NCBI GenBank assembly: GCA_963848825.1
Contig: CAWKFA010000008.1
Span: 744,001-808,000 of the forward strand
Reading direction: 5' to 3'
DNA from: CAVVSQ01 sp963848825
GTDB taxonomy: Bacteria; Planctomycetota; Planctomycetia; Gemmatales; Gemmataceae
Length of the DNA stretch: 64,000 bases
In this document: piece by piece, positions 1 through 7,250 of the stretch
How positions within the stretch are numbered: position 1 is the first letter of the stretch
Layout: each line of letters begins with the position of its first letter
The notes under the pieces: generated by a model
Told to the model about the DNA's origin: nothing
Databases searched by the model: none
What the model saw: only the letters and a program-made list of their open reading frames with translations
Position numbers and translations under genes: made by a program

Positions 1-2
1 GG

Positions 3-965
3 TTCAATCGGGCGATTATTTGGCTGCTGCTGGGCAACCTGGCCAAGGGTTGGCCTGACTACGAATTTCGCTTCAAGGAACCGGGGACGACGCCGCGTGT
101 CTTCGCCGAGCCGCGCTGGGACGGCGGTCCGCTGGCCGGCAAAACGATTCTTCTTTATGCCGAGCAGGGACTGGGCGATACGCTTCATTTTATTCGCTAT
201 GCCGCGGCGCTCAAAAAAATGTCGGCGGGCCAGGCGCCGGTCACGGTGATTTTCGAGACACAACCGTCGCTGTTGGCGGTCCTGCAAAACGTGGCGGGTG
301 TCGATGTACTGGTGCCGCGCGGGCAGCCTCTGCCTCGCTTCGACGTGCAGGCGCCGCTCATGAGCTTGCCGGGGATAATGCAAACGACGTTTACCGATAT
401 TCCCGGCGAGTTCCCCTATGTGTATGCCAGGCCGCGACTTGTCGAACACTGGCGGCAAGAGCTTGCTAAAATTCCAGGCCCGGAGGCGCTAAAGCCTTTC
501 ACGGTCGGCATCGTCTGGCAAGGTAGCCTCACGCACAAGGATGATCGTTTTCGCTCCTTTTCGCTGAAGCATTTCGAAAAGCTGGCGCGCGTGCCGGGTG
601 TCAGGCTCGTGAGCTTGCAAAAAGGGCCGGGGTGTGAACAGCTTGCCGCGCTCCCCTTTCCCGTCGTCGATCTGGGAGATCGCCTCGACGCGGAGGCGCC
701 GTTCATTGATACCGCCGCGCTGCTGACAATCCTGGACCTGGTGATCACTGTCGATTCGGCGGTCGCCCATTTGGCCGGCGCCCTGGGCGTGCGCACCTGG
801 GTCGCCTTGTCGCTGGTCCCAGACTGGCGCTGGCTGCTCGATCGGAGTGATAGCCCCTGGTATCCAAGCCTGCGTCTGTTTCGCCAAACCCGCCTGGGTG
901 CCTGGGATGAAGTCTTCGACCGCATGGCGTCGGAACTCACCAATTTGGTGTCGTCCGACAGGTAG
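3..965 (+). CDS. Glycosyltransferase family 9-like protein, C-terminal part (5' end outside window)
   Basis: The open frame runs in from the left edge, so the start is missing. The first visible residues (FNRAIIWLLLGNLAKGWPDY, then PRWDGGPLAGKTILL) match the linker seen in proteins that join TPR repeats to a GT-B glycosyltransferase domain. The motif AEQGLGDTLHFIRYA follows, and near the C-terminus TVDSAVAHLAGALGVRTW is the nucleotide-sugar site typical of heptosyltransferase-like family 9 enzymes. The likely role is sugar transfer in the cytoplasm for envelope or protein glycosylation; the substrate cannot be read from sequence. The missing N-terminus probably holds TPR repeats. Confidence 0.8.
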   Translation, partial: FNRAIIWLLLGNLAKGWPDYEFRFKEPGTTPRVFAEPRWDGGPLAGKTILLYAEQGLGDTLHFIRYAAALKKMSAGQAPVTVIFETQPSLLAVLQNVAGVDVLVPRGQPLPRFDVQAPLMSLPGIMQTTFTDIPGEFPYVYARPRLVEHWRQELAKIPGPEALKPFTVGIVWQGSLTHKDDRFRSFSLKHFEKLARVPGVRLVSLQKGPGCEQLAALPFPVVDLGDRLDAEAPFIDTAALLTILDLVITVDSAVAHLAGALGVRTWVALSLVPDWRWLLDRSDSPWYPSLRLFRQTRLGAWDEVFDRMASELTNLVSSDR

Positions 966-982
966 CTGGTCACGGCTGGGAG

Positions 983-1012
983 CCCAGGGTGCGCTACACG
1001 ACCCTGGGTTTT
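983..1012 (+). terminator. Hairpin followed by TTTT, likely terminator of the glycosyltransferase gene
   Basis: CCCAGGGT and ACCCTGGG pair around a 10-nt loop and are followed by TTTT, 17 bases after the stop codon. The same hairpin recurs downstream as a repeat, so it may be a repeat that serves as a terminator. Confidence 0.5.
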
Positions 1013-1376
1013 GAGATGTAACACCTGCGTTGTAAAAATATGGTCGCGGAGGTTGGACCACCGGGTGCGCTATCGCCCTGTGGTCTGTTACACCAAAGGT
1101 GTTATATCCCAAAGCCCAGGGTCGCGAAGCGCACCCTGGGGACGTAATGCCGAGAAAATCCGATACCCCGAAGGGGTTAAATCACCCTGTCGGCAGGCGG
1201 TGATGTAACACCTTCGGTGTAAAAATCTGGTTGCGGGCGGGGGCCCCAGGGTGCGCTTCGCGACCCTGGGCTTTGGGATGTAACACCTTCGGTGTAGAAA
1301 TGTGGTTGCGGGCACGGAACCCAAGGTGCGCTATCGCGACCTTGGGCTTCGGGATGTAACACCTTCGGTGTAAAGA
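983..1376. repeat. Intergenic cluster of paired-hairpin repeats
   Basis: This gene-free stretch contains several copies of a two-hairpin unit: a CCCAGGGT/ACCCTGGG stem with loop GCGCTTCGCG, then GATGTAACACCTTCGGTGTA (itself a hairpin, ACACC TTC GGTGT). Copies lie near 983-1034, 1202-1220, 1244-1296 and 1320-1372. One copy near 1087-1140 is in the opposite orientation. Copies differ at a few positions, as expected for dispersed REP-like elements. No gene is supported here. Confidence 0.75.
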
Positions 1377-1456
1377 CAGTCGATGTGACCGGAGCATCGA
1401 GCGTCGCGCCGATGCCCATCTCCCGTGGGTGGCGCTTGCCGTGGAATCGGAGGAAG

Positions 1457-1580
1457 CGGCCTCGGACAAGCGAACCAGCGCGCCGCAATGTCGCTACCGG
1501 TCCGCAATATCCTGACCGGGAAATCCGCTGACCGGACGATGTTGTGCTAACAGACCGTCAGTTCAATAACAATGTTCGGC
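1457..1580 (+). repeat. attI-like / array-boundary element, copy 1
   Basis: This 124-bp element starts CGGCCTCGGACAAGCGA and ends CAATAACAATGTTCGGC. It is repeated at 6153-6277 and, as a shorter form, at 9465-9549. All copies end at a GTT core, with a cassette starting right after it. The inner CGATGTT(A/G)TGC and the right end AACAATGTTNGGC resemble the architecture of integron attI sites. It contains the partly inverted pair CTGACCGG / CCGGTCAG (the second arm is imperfect in this copy). Assignment as attI is inference; the repetition and the shared right boundary are seen directly. Confidence 0.5.
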
Positions 1581-1991
1581 GGCGGAGGGCGTTTGGGTGG
1601 AGGAGGTTTTCGAGGATGTGCAGGTCGTCACCAACCCTGGCTCGCTCCGGTCCAAGTGTGGTTCGAGCCGTGGGGGATGCCGCACCCACTTCCGCCGGGG
1701 GAGGCTTTCCGCGTTGTCGGCCGCAGTTCGCAGCCGGGCAAGATTGAGTTGGTCGCAGGCGACAGCTCCGTCGCCGTGTACGGATGGCCCGGCTCTACAC
1801 TTCAGGTGTACAACGGCGACGCGATGGTGGACGACTTTAGCGTCGTCTTTCCGGAGTTGCCACCGGGCATGTCCCCGCGGTCGTTCGTGGAGGTGATGTT
1901 TGGCGGTGCAGGTGGGCCGGGCTCCCAGCCGCCCCAGCACGTTGCCGAGACGCAGCCGGCACGGGCCCGACCGTGGTGGCAGTTCTGGTAG
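1572..1991 (+). CDS. Cassette protein with C-terminal PWWQFW tail, unknown function
   Basis: 139 aa if it starts at the ATG that overlaps the GTT core (ATGTTCGGC), so the boundary element itself would supply the start codon. The N-terminus is Gly-rich; the middle (GEAFRVVGRSS, AVYGWPGSTLQVYNGD) looks like a small beta-rich domain. It ends in ARPWWQFW, a tail shared with two other unrelated cassette proteins (4005-4376 and 6286-6723). A start further inside is possible. No family is recognised. Confidence 0.55.
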   Translation: MFGGGGRLGGGGFRGCAGRHQPWLAPVQVWFEPWGMPHPLPPGEAFRVVGRSSQPGKIELVAGDSSVAVYGWPGSTLQVYNGDAMVDDFSVVFPELPPGMSPRSFVEVMFGGAGGPGSQPPQHVAETQPARARPWWQFW

Positions 1992-2043
1992 CATCCCAGA
2001 CGCCGAACCAGACGCTGCACCTTGGGTGGTTGCCGCGAATGGT

Positions 2044-2134
2044 GCATAATAAGTCGCTGCACGTGACAGCGGCCGCATGACGGTTTTCCTGGTTCCCCCC
2101 CAGCGGCCGCCGCGGATGAGCTCATTCGTTCGCC
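2044..2134 (+). other. attC site, with remnant left half of another attC upstream (2002-2030)
   Basis: The left core GCATAAT (2044-2050) and right core GTTCGCC (2128-2134) bound arms TCGCTGCACGTGACAGCGGCCGC and GCGGCCGCCGCGGATGAGCT in part. Upstream, GCCGAACCAGACGCTGCACC at 2002 is the left half of a second attC without a right half, suggesting deletion of a cassette or of an arm. Confidence 0.65.
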
Positions 2135-2150
2135 GGCTTGGTACTCTTGT

Positions 2151-2582
2151 ATGCCCGATCCGATTCCATGCCCGAAATGCGGTCGTCTTTACGTCTGGAC
2201 AGGGACGAGATGCTGTCACAAGGCCTGTCGGTACGGGTCGAATAAGAAACCACGCAAGTTGCGCGTCAAAGTCGTCGGCGTGTATCTCGTTGAGGCGACG
2301 GAGCCGGTTCATCTGGTCGAGATCTTAATTGAAGGCGGCGATGCCGATGCCTTGGACGTAGGCGAGGTCACACAGGAAATGGCAGATACGCCAAGGATGA
2401 ACTGGCAGGCTCCATACGATGACCGGGTGATTTCGGAGGCGGACGGGAAGGTTCGTGTGGTTTTTTTCTTCCATTACTTAGACCTGGACAGGCCGCTGAC
2501 AACTCCTACGGGTTCGTTGGCGCTACCGGCGCCGAAAAAGATGCCGCCGCGTTTGCAAGACATCGTGTACGAGGCGCCTTGA
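2151..2582 (+). CDS. Zinc-ribbon cassette protein
   Basis: 143 aa. The N-terminus MPDPIPCPKCGRLYVW followed by CCHKACRYG gives a probable four-Cys zinc ribbon in the first 30 residues. The rest (LRVKVVGVYLVEATEPVHLVEI and similar) looks like a beta-strand domain with no known name. It lies between two attC sites and is therefore one cassette. No catalytic motif is visible, and function is unknown. Confidence 0.65.
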   Translation: MPDPIPCPKCGRLYVWTGTRCCHKACRYGSNKKPRKLRVKVVGVYLVEATEPVHLVEILIEGGDADALDVGEVTQEMADTPRMNWQAPYDDRVISEADGKVRVVFFFHYLDLDRPLTTPTGSLALPAPKKMPPRLQDIVYEAP

Positions 2583-2596
2583 CCGGTGAATGCGCC

Positions 2597-2695
2597 GGCG
2601 AACCAATGGATGAAGCTGACCGGGGCCGCCATCCTGGTTTCGCGCGGCATGGTGGTTTTGCAGGCGGCCCCGGCAGCTTATCCTTATCGTTATGC
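2597..2695 (+). other. attC site
   Basis: Left core GGCGAAC (2597-2603), right core GTTATGC (2689-2695). The arm GGATGAAGCTGACCGGGGCC pairs with GGCCCCGGCAGCTTATCC, leaving unpaired bases (G and A) in the left arm. It is nearly identical to the site at 10612-10710. Confidence 0.8.
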
Positions 2696-2716
2696 GGCAA
2701 GGAGAGGATCAAACTG

Positions 2717-3220
2717 ATGCGTAGCGTGCTATCACTCCTTTCAGGGCTCTTCTCCGCGGTGTTCGGATGCGGCCAGCACCGGCCCGCCGCCGACCAACCG
2801 CTGGAAAAAGACTTGGCCGTCGCCGTGCCGAAAGACGATGCTTCAATCTGGGAGGCAGCCCGGCAGGCCCGCGACACGCTCGACCGCTTCACCGAACGGC
2901 TGGCAGCTCCCGGCCCGGGTCAGAGTGGCTTTTCGATCAAGGTCCCCGTCCATGACGGCGAAACGATGCATCACCTGTGGCTCCAAAATGTAGCCGTCGA
3001 CGGCCCGGGCTTTTGCGGCACCCTCGGGCCGGATGCCGCCGGGCTGGGAGTCCATCACCCCGGCGAGCGGATCGGGGTTGGGCGGCAGGAGGTCGAGGAC
3101 TGGATGTACGTCGAGGAAGGCAAGTTGGCCGGTGGTTTCTCATTGCGGGCAATCCGAGAGAGGTTGTCCGGTAAAGCGCGTGAGGCTTTTGAGAGAAGCA
3201 TGTGGTTCAAGTTCGAATAG
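2717..3220 (+). CDS. DUF2314 cassette protein, copy 1
   Basis: 167 aa from ATG 2717; the same ATG opens the second copy at 8359, and the upstream GGCAAGGAGAGG is a ribosome site. The start MRSVLSLLSGLFSAVFGCGQ looks like a lipoprotein or short signal segment ending at Cys-18. The C-terminal half (VHDGETMHHLWLQNV, WMYVEEGKLAGGFSLRAIRE) is a clear DUF2314 domain, of unknown function. Identity with copy 2 begins at the GTT core and ends at the left attC core. Copy 1 has four extra residues (FTER) relative to copy 2. Confidence 0.8.
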   Translation: MRSVLSLLSGLFSAVFGCGQHRPAADQPLEKDLAVAVPKDDASIWEAARQARDTLDRFTERLAAPGPGQSGFSIKVPVHDGETMHHLWLQNVAVDGPGFCGTLGPDAAGLGVHHPGERIGVGRQEVEDWMYVEEGKLAGGFSLRAIRERLSGKAREAFERSMWFKFE

Positions 3221-3227
3221 CGATGCC

Positions 3228-3234
3228 GCCTAAC
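3228..3234 (+). other. Orphan left attC core (GCCTAAC)
   Basis: The core follows the DUF2314 gene exactly as in copy 2 (8858), but the rest of the attC site is missing here. The sequence after CCTAACC is unrelated, so a rearrangement has cut this attC. Confidence 0.6.
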
Positions 3235-3280
3235 CCATCTATGACCCCGAACGTCAAGAGCGCGCACCCCGGAATCCTGA

Positions 3281-3424
3281 AGAATAATTGATTCTTTTGA
3301 CGTTGTGTTCCGGAAGGTTGCACAAGCCGGACGCTTTCACCCGCACCGAAGGTTTGTCTGCCTTTGCGGTTGCCGCGAAAGCGGCACCAAACACATCTAC
3401 GGGGTCTGTCGGCAGTGCCTTTGA
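3281..3424 (+). pseudogene. Fragment of a small Cys-rich (zinc-binding-like) protein
   Basis: Reading from 3281, the frame gives a roughly 47-residue tail ending RFVCLCGCRESGTKHIYGVC and RQCL before the stop at 3424. The Cys spacing resembles a zinc knuckle. No start codon or ribosome site is convincing, and the segment sits between a cut attC and an IS110 remnant, so it is probably a leftover of a disrupted cassette. Confidence 0.3.
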
Positions 3425-3599
3425 CTCGGCTCAGCCAATTGTGAGGATCGCTCCCCACGCCCTAGAAAATCCTCCGTACCCCGGCGACGGCCGTTCAAAA
3501 TGGCGAGATCTCGTCCGTGAACGGTCTCAGTTAGACGATGGCTCGGACCGAGGGCTGGTTCCACGTCGCTTGCATCTCCTTCTGTTGTGATAAAGCTCG

Positions 3600-3900
3600 G
3601 CGGAGAAGCGCTTCCCGGTGAAGTGGCCAGGTTCTTGTGCAACACGATGGTGCCGGCCTCATCGAGAATGCACAGATACATGGATCTGGCGTGCAAATCG
3701 ATGCCGCAGTAGAATCGATGAGCCTGGTTATAAAACCGCATCATGTCCCTCCTCTGGGATGGGACCGGCGCTCGAGCCCGCAATCGTGGACAGGAAGTAC
3801 CCCTTCCCCCTCCACGTTGGGACAAGGCCAAGTCCTTGAGCCCGTATAACCACTGGGACAGGGCCGGCCCATCCCAACAGGGGGCATGATGAGTATCCCG
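3600..3900 (-). mobile_element. IS110-family remnant: transposase N-terminus plus upstream non-coding end
   Basis: On the minus strand, ATG 3744 starts MMRFYNQAHRFYCGIDLHAR followed by SMYLCILDEAGTIVLHKNLA, the N-terminus of an IS110 DEDD transposase including the first catalytic Asp (in GIDLH). Homology stops after about 43 residues near 3615, so the rest of the transposase is lost. The roughly 150 bases upstream (3745-3900) correspond to the non-coding end that in IS110 elements encodes the bridge RNA. The element splits an attC region; some IS110/IS1111 elements are known to target attC sites. Confidence 0.7.
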
Positions 3901-3987
3901 GGGCTGCACCGGACCGCGGCGGCATGTAGCGTTTTTAGGGTTCAACGGGTCATCAACCGCCGCGGCGGGTGAGCTATTTCGTTCGGC
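3901..3987 (+). other. attC site lacking a clear left core
   Basis: Right core GTTCGGC at 3981-3987. GCTGCACCGGACCGCGGCGG (3904-3923) pairs with CCGCCGCGGCGGGTGAGC (3957-3974), with two unpaired bases in the left arm. The left core is missing or replaced at the IS110 junction. Confidence 0.65.
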
Positions 3988-4004
3988 AGTTTTGGACCAG
4001 CCTT

Positions 4005-4376
4005 ATGAATGTACGACGTTTTGCCGCCGGCACGACATTGTTGTTTGGCGTGCCGGCCAATCCCATGCCAGAGGTCATGGCAGACGCGATCGGCCAGGTT
4101 GTCGCCCAGACTCCCGGCATTTGCGAGGCCTACTTGCCACAATGCTACATCCAAGGCGACGAGTCGGCCCGTCAAGTATTGGTTCTCGGAATCGATGAAC
4201 CTGCTCGCATTCAATCTATTATGGAGACGTTGATAGGTAAAATGCGGCTAGTCCTACCAGAGCTCCAGTTCATCGACATCATGCCGTTTACGACTTCGTC
4301 TCTACCGCCTGGGGCACGAGTGGCCCGGTGCAAAATCTTTGAAGCCCATCGAAAGCCTTGGTGGAGATTTTGGTAG
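4005..4376 (+). CDS. SseB C-terminal-like cassette protein with PWWRFW tail
   Basis: 123 aa from ATG 4005; a GTG at 3969 lies inside attC and is rejected. GTTLLFGVPANPMPEVMADA, AYLPQC and a later VLVLGIDEP/ELQFIDIMPF pattern resemble the C-terminal domain of SseB (enhanced serine sensitivity) proteins. The similarity is by eye only. The protein ends RKPWWRFW, the tail shared with the cassette proteins at 1572 and 6286. It is a single-gene cassette between attC sites. Confidence 0.55.
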   Translation: MNVRRFAAGTTLLFGVPANPMPEVMADAIGQVVAQTPGICEAYLPQCYIQGDESARQVLVLGIDEPARIQSIMETLIGKMRLVLPELQFIDIMPFTTSSLPPGARVARCKIFEAHRKPWWRFW

Positions 4377-4394
4377 AAAGTGTCTCAGGCCATA

Positions 4395-4492
4395 GCTGAA
4401 CAAGCCGTTGCACCCCGACGTCGGCCGCATCACGATTTTTCCGAATTCAACGTCTCACCAGCGGCCGCCGCAGGTGAGCTTCATCGTTAGAG
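4395..4492 (+). other. attC site
   Basis: Left core GCTGAAC (4395-4401), right core GTTAGAG (4486-4492). The left arm GCCGTTGCACCCCGACGTCG pairs imperfectly with CGCCGCAGGTGAGCTTC, again with extra left-arm bases. The sequence after the right core is repeated after a different attC at 6819. Confidence 0.7.
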
Positions 4493-4500
4493 CCTTTCGC

Positions 4501-4953
4501 ATGTTGCGCATCGTGGCGTTCAGTGTCATGGCCGCGGTGGGGTGCGTCCCGAAAGATCCGGGGGCAGCGCCAAACGTCGCCAGCCACCAAGAGGAGATCC
4601 CCGTGGATTCCCACTAGTTCATTCACCAGAGTGTTGAAGGGCTGCGCACTCAAACATCAGCACATGCCGCCACTTGGCACCTTGGTGAAGAAGCAAACTG
4701 GGCCGCCGATCAAGATACTGGTCGCATCAAATTCACCTTGGCGGACGGCACAATCGCCGAAGCTGACCTTCAGATCGTCGGCAGCTATAACACAGAGGAT
4801 GGTACTTTCCTCTGGGGCTGAGATCATCCTTCAGTGGCCGAGCCACTGCGGAAGCATGCGAGCCTCGCGAAGGAATTTGGCCACAAGCATCGGCTATCCA
4901 AGTTCACAGAGCGGATTGTTAAATGCTCTGAAGACGATGCCTGGGAGTTCACC
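4501..4953 (+). pseudogene. DUF6882-like lipoprotein, copy 1, broken by two stop codons
   Basis: The frame from ATG 4501 begins MLRIVAFSVMAAVGCVPKD, a lipoprotein-type signal with Cys at about 15. It runs on to the DUF6882-like region (TGRIKFTLADGTIAEADLQI, EDGTFLWG). It is stopped by TAG at 4615 (CAG in copy 2) and TGA at 4819 (TGG in copy 2), but stays in frame throughout. Similarity continues to about EFTALAARL (4953). Copy 2 at 6834 has the opposite defects. The domain's function is unknown. Confidence 0.7.
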
Positions 4954-5050
4954 GCCCTCGCCGCGAGGCTGGTCCTTGGAGTCCTACACCCGGCTGCTGG
5001 AGATCACCTGCGCGGAGAGCGAGGTCAATTTCAGGAAAAGGAGAAACACC

Positions 5051-5287
5051 ATGAGTGACATTGTCGTTGAGTCCGTCATCGCTCCCGACGGCACTCTGCA
5101 TCTCGACATACCAATTGGCATTGAGAACGCGAATCAACCGGTGCGTGTGGTGATCGAAGCGGCCCGCAAGCCGATGACGCGAGCGGAGTGGGCAGCATTC
5201 GTACGGTCGATGGCGGGCAGCATCACCGATCCGACGTTCGAGCGGCCTCCGCAATTGCCCCTTGAAGCGCGGGAGTCGCTGTCGTGA
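5051..5287 (+). CDS. Orphan antitoxin-like protein (VapB-type)
   Basis: 78 aa, with ribosome site AGGAAAAGGAG just upstream. The start MSDIVVESVIAPDGTLHLDI, then EWAAFVRSMAGSITDPTFER and an ending in ESLS, resembles small planctomycete/cyanobacterial antitoxins that precede PIN-domain toxins. No toxin gene follows; the next 60 bases reach what looks like an attC right end. It is therefore an orphan antitoxin candidate, absent from the second copy of this block because of a 671-bp deletion. Confidence 0.5.
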   Translation: MSDIVVESVIAPDGTLHLDIPIGIENANQPVRVVIEAARKPMTRAEWAAFVRSMAGSITDPTFERPPQLPLEARESLS

Positions 5288-5309
5288 CGCGTGGTCGGCG
5301 CCGGGCCGG

Positions 5310-5333
5310 CCATTCAACGGCATTTCGTTCGGC
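5310..5333 (+). other. Possible attC right end (GTTCGGC core)
   Basis: GGCATTTCGTTCGGC closely resembles the right end AGCTATTTCGTTCGGC at 3973-3987. The matching left arm is not recognisable, so this may be a decayed site. Confidence 0.35.
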
Positions 5334-5353
5334 TGTAAGACGGGCAGCATTTG

Positions 5354-5563
5354 ATGATCGCCAAAGCAGCCCAAGCAGCAGTTACAGGCTTGTGCGGCAT
5401 AGCACTCGTCGGCCTGTGCTTTTACGTTGGCCTGCTGTCGCTGTGGTTCAGAATTGACTCTGTCGAGGATCTCGCCTCTGCTGCGCTTTGGCGTTCGGCG
5501 ATGTTGGGAATGAAACCGAGATGTTGTTGCGGCGTCCCCGACTGTGGTGGCCTGCGGGATTAA
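5354..5563 (+). CDS. Small single-pass membrane protein
   Basis: 69 aa. A hydrophobic segment (VTGLCGIALVGLCFYVGLLS) spans about residues 10-30, and a Cys cluster (RCCCGVPDCGG) is near the C-terminus. No family is recognised and no strong ribosome site is visible. It lies between the possible attC right end and the TIGR03067 gene. Confidence 0.35.
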   Translation: MIAKAAQAAVTGLCGIALVGLCFYVGLLSLWFRIDSVEDLASAALWRSAMLGMKPRCCCGVPDCGGLRD

Positions 5564-5587
5564 ATCTTCCACTATTGGAGATGCGGC

Positions 5588-6040
5588 ATGCGGACTATCT
5601 TGAACCTGACCCTTTTGGCTGGCATGGCGGTCGCCCAGGACCAATTGGGCGATGCAGCAAAGGATAAGGAGCGCCTGCAAGGACTCTGGCAAGCCGTGTC
5701 GTTGGAGAAGAGCGGAGAGAAGGCGTCGGCCGAAGCGGTCAACCAATTCCAACTCCACTTCAAAGGCGACAAGGTAGTTTTTCTCCCAAAGGCGGACAAC
5801 CGAGAACACGCATACGACATCGACCCCAAGGCGAAGCCGAAAGCGATGGACATAACGCCTGGGGATGGTGCAAAGAAGGGCGAGAAGCTGCCGTTCGCGA
5901 TCTACGATCTCGCCGGGGACAGACTGCGAATCTGCATCGACAATGAGGGGGAACACGTCAAGCGGCCGACGGAGTTCGCGACGGCGGCGGGCGACGGATT
6001 AGTCCTGATCACGCTTGAGCGTGTCAAGCAGGCCAAGTGA
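5588..6040 (+). CDS. TIGR03067-family secreted protein, copy 1
   Basis: 150 aa. The signal peptide MRTILNLTLLAGMAVAQ is followed by KERLQGLWQAVSLEKSGEKA, ending with DLAGDRLRIC and RPTEFATAAGDGLVLITLER. This order (LQGxWxx, D-P-K-x-K-P-K, GDxLxxC, RPxEF) is the planctomycete TIGR03067 pattern; its biochemical role is unknown. The ribosome site is GGAG. The copy at 7251 differs at only a few residues. Identity extends past the stop into the left attC half at 6069. Confidence 0.8.
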   Translation: MRTILNLTLLAGMAVAQDQLGDAAKDKERLQGLWQAVSLEKSGEKASAEAVNQFQLHFKGDKVVFLPKADNREHAYDIDPKAKPKAMDITPGDGAKKGEKLPFAIYDLAGDRLRICIDNEGEHVKRPTEFATAAGDGLVLITLERVKQAK

Positions 6041-6068
6041 ATTCGGAAGTCCCTGAAGCGGAATTGCA

Positions 6069-6152
6069 GCCGAACAAAACGCTCCAGCGGGACGGCCGCT
6101 TGACGTTGATTTATGGCAAGCTTTCAATGGGAAGGAGGGGGAATTGGTTGAT
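6069..6152 (+). other. attC left half, interrupted
   Basis: Left core GCCGAAC (6069-6075) and arm AAAACGCTCCAGCGGGACGG match the start of the attC at 7732, but the right half is missing. It runs directly into the boundary element at 6153. Confidence 0.55.
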
Positions 6153-6277
6153 CGGCCTCGGACAAGCGAGCCAGCGCGCCGCAATAGCGCTACCGGGCCG
6201 CAATATCCTGACCGGGAAATACGCTGACCGGACGATGTTATGCTCACACACCGGTCAGTTCAATAACAATGTTAGGC
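6153..6277 (+). repeat. attI-like / array-boundary element, copy 2
   Basis: 125 bp, nearly the same as 1457-1580, ending CAATAACAATGTTAGGC at 6277. CTGACCGG and CCGGTCAG form an inverted pair inside it. It fuses to a half attC on its left and to a new cassette on its right. Confidence 0.5.
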
Positions 6278-6285
6278 CGCACATT

Positions 6286-6723
6286 ATGCCTGACCTAAAA
6301 CAACACGCCAAAGCCAAGGCGGAAGAGCTCACCCTCCAAGTGACATCCGATCCACGTTGGCAGCTTGAAGACGAGATGATGTGCCAGGTATTCGGCTTCA
6401 CGCTGTATGGTTACGTATTTGGGATTGGGAGAGTGCACTGTTTCATGGACGTTGAGGACATTCACGCAATCATCGTAGATCAGCTTGCGGGCCTCGGTAT
6501 CGGCAGGAAGTACGTCGAGGAGATGGTGCAAGCTGCCCACCAGGAGTTCATAACCGAGAACAATCAATCCTGGCAGAACCGACTGATCGGAGTAGGGTAT
6601 TCCCACGCCCTGAAGGAGGACATGAAAGTGCTGGTTGAGTCCAGCTTCACCAACACGGCATCGCTCCGGAAGGCGACAGCGCGGCCGACTGTAGCACGGC
6701 CTTGGTGGAAATTCTGGAGCTGA
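6286..6723 (+). CDS. Cassette protein with PWWKFWS tail, unknown function
   Basis: 145 aa from ATG 6286, nine bases after the GTT core element. It is rich in charged and helical segments (KQHAKAKAEELTLQV, QAAHQEFITENNQ) with no signal peptide. No known domain is recognised. It ends ARPWWKFWS, matching the tails of two other cassette proteins at both protein and DNA level (CCTTGGTGG...TGG). Confidence 0.6.
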   Translation: MPDLKQHAKAKAEELTLQVTSDPRWQLEDEMMCQVFGFTLYGYVFGIGRVHCFMDVEDIHAIIVDQLAGLGIGRKYVEEMVQAAHQEFITENNQSWQNRLIGVGYSHALKEDMKVLVESSFTNTASLRKATARPTVARPWWKFWS

Positions 6724-6732
6724 CGAAACGGC

Positions 6733-6825
6733 CGCACACCATGCGCTGCAGCGAACCCGGCATGAGCATCGCGGTTGCAATCATGACTTCCCGCGTGCCG
6801 GGTCGCTGAGCTTGGGTCGTTAGGG
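6733..6825 (+). other. attC site (degenerate left core)
   Basis: Right core GTTAGGG (6819-6825). GCGCTGCAGCGAACCCGGC (6743-6761) pairs with GCCGGGTCGCTGAGCTT (6798-6814), with two unpaired left-arm bases. The left core region CGCACAC does not match the usual pattern. Confidence 0.7.
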
Positions 6826-6833
6826 CCTTTCGC

Positions 6834-7234
6834 ATGTTGCGCATCGTGGCGTTCAGTGTCATTGCCGCGGTGGAATGCGTCCCGAAAGATCCGGGGGCAG
6901 CGCCAAACGTCGCCAGCCACCAAGAGGAGATCCCCGTGGATTCCCACCAGTTCATTCACCGGAGTGTTGAAGGGCTGTCGCACCCAAACATCAGCACATG
7001 CCGCCAGTTGGCACCTTGGTGAAGAAGCGAACTGGGCCGCCGATCAAGATACTGGTCGCATCAAATTCACTTTTGCGGACGGCACAATCGCCGAAGCTGA
7101 CCTTCAGATCGTCGGCACCTATAACACAGAGGATGGTACTTTTCTCTGGGGCTGGGATCATCCTTCAGTGGCCGAGCCACTACGGAAGCATGCGAGCCTC
7201 GCGAAGGACTTTGGCCACAAGCATCGGCTATCCA
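6834..7234 (+). pseudogene. DUF6882-like lipoprotein, copy 2, broken by a frameshift and truncated
   Basis: The start MLRIVAFSVIAAVECVPKD is like copy 1 but has Glu where copy 1 has Gly before the lipid Cys. The frame is lost near 6973, where one extra T (CTGTCGC against CTGCGC) shifts it. The rest (TGRIKFTFADGTIAEADLQI, EDGTFLWGWDHPSV) is intact in another frame, including the two codons that are stops in copy 1. The 3' end is cut at TCCA (7231-7234), where it joins directly to the TIGR03067 upstream region. Confidence 0.7.
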
Positions 7235-7250
7235 CTATTGGAGATGTGGA

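Noticed and set aside
983..1376. Possible CRISPR array
   Set aside because: Repeats vary in length and sequence, one is inverted, spacing is uneven and there are no cas genes.
2579..2716. Upstream extension of the DUF2314 gene
   Set aside because: It would be encoded by the attC site; the second copy has a different attC, yet the proteins match from the ATG at 2717/8359.
4949..5956. 335-codon open frame on the minus strand across cassettes
   Set aside because: It runs against the antitoxin-like and TIGR03067 genes, crosses cassette boundaries and shows no recognisable motif; its repeat at 7158-7619 only mirrors the duplicated TIGR03067 gene.
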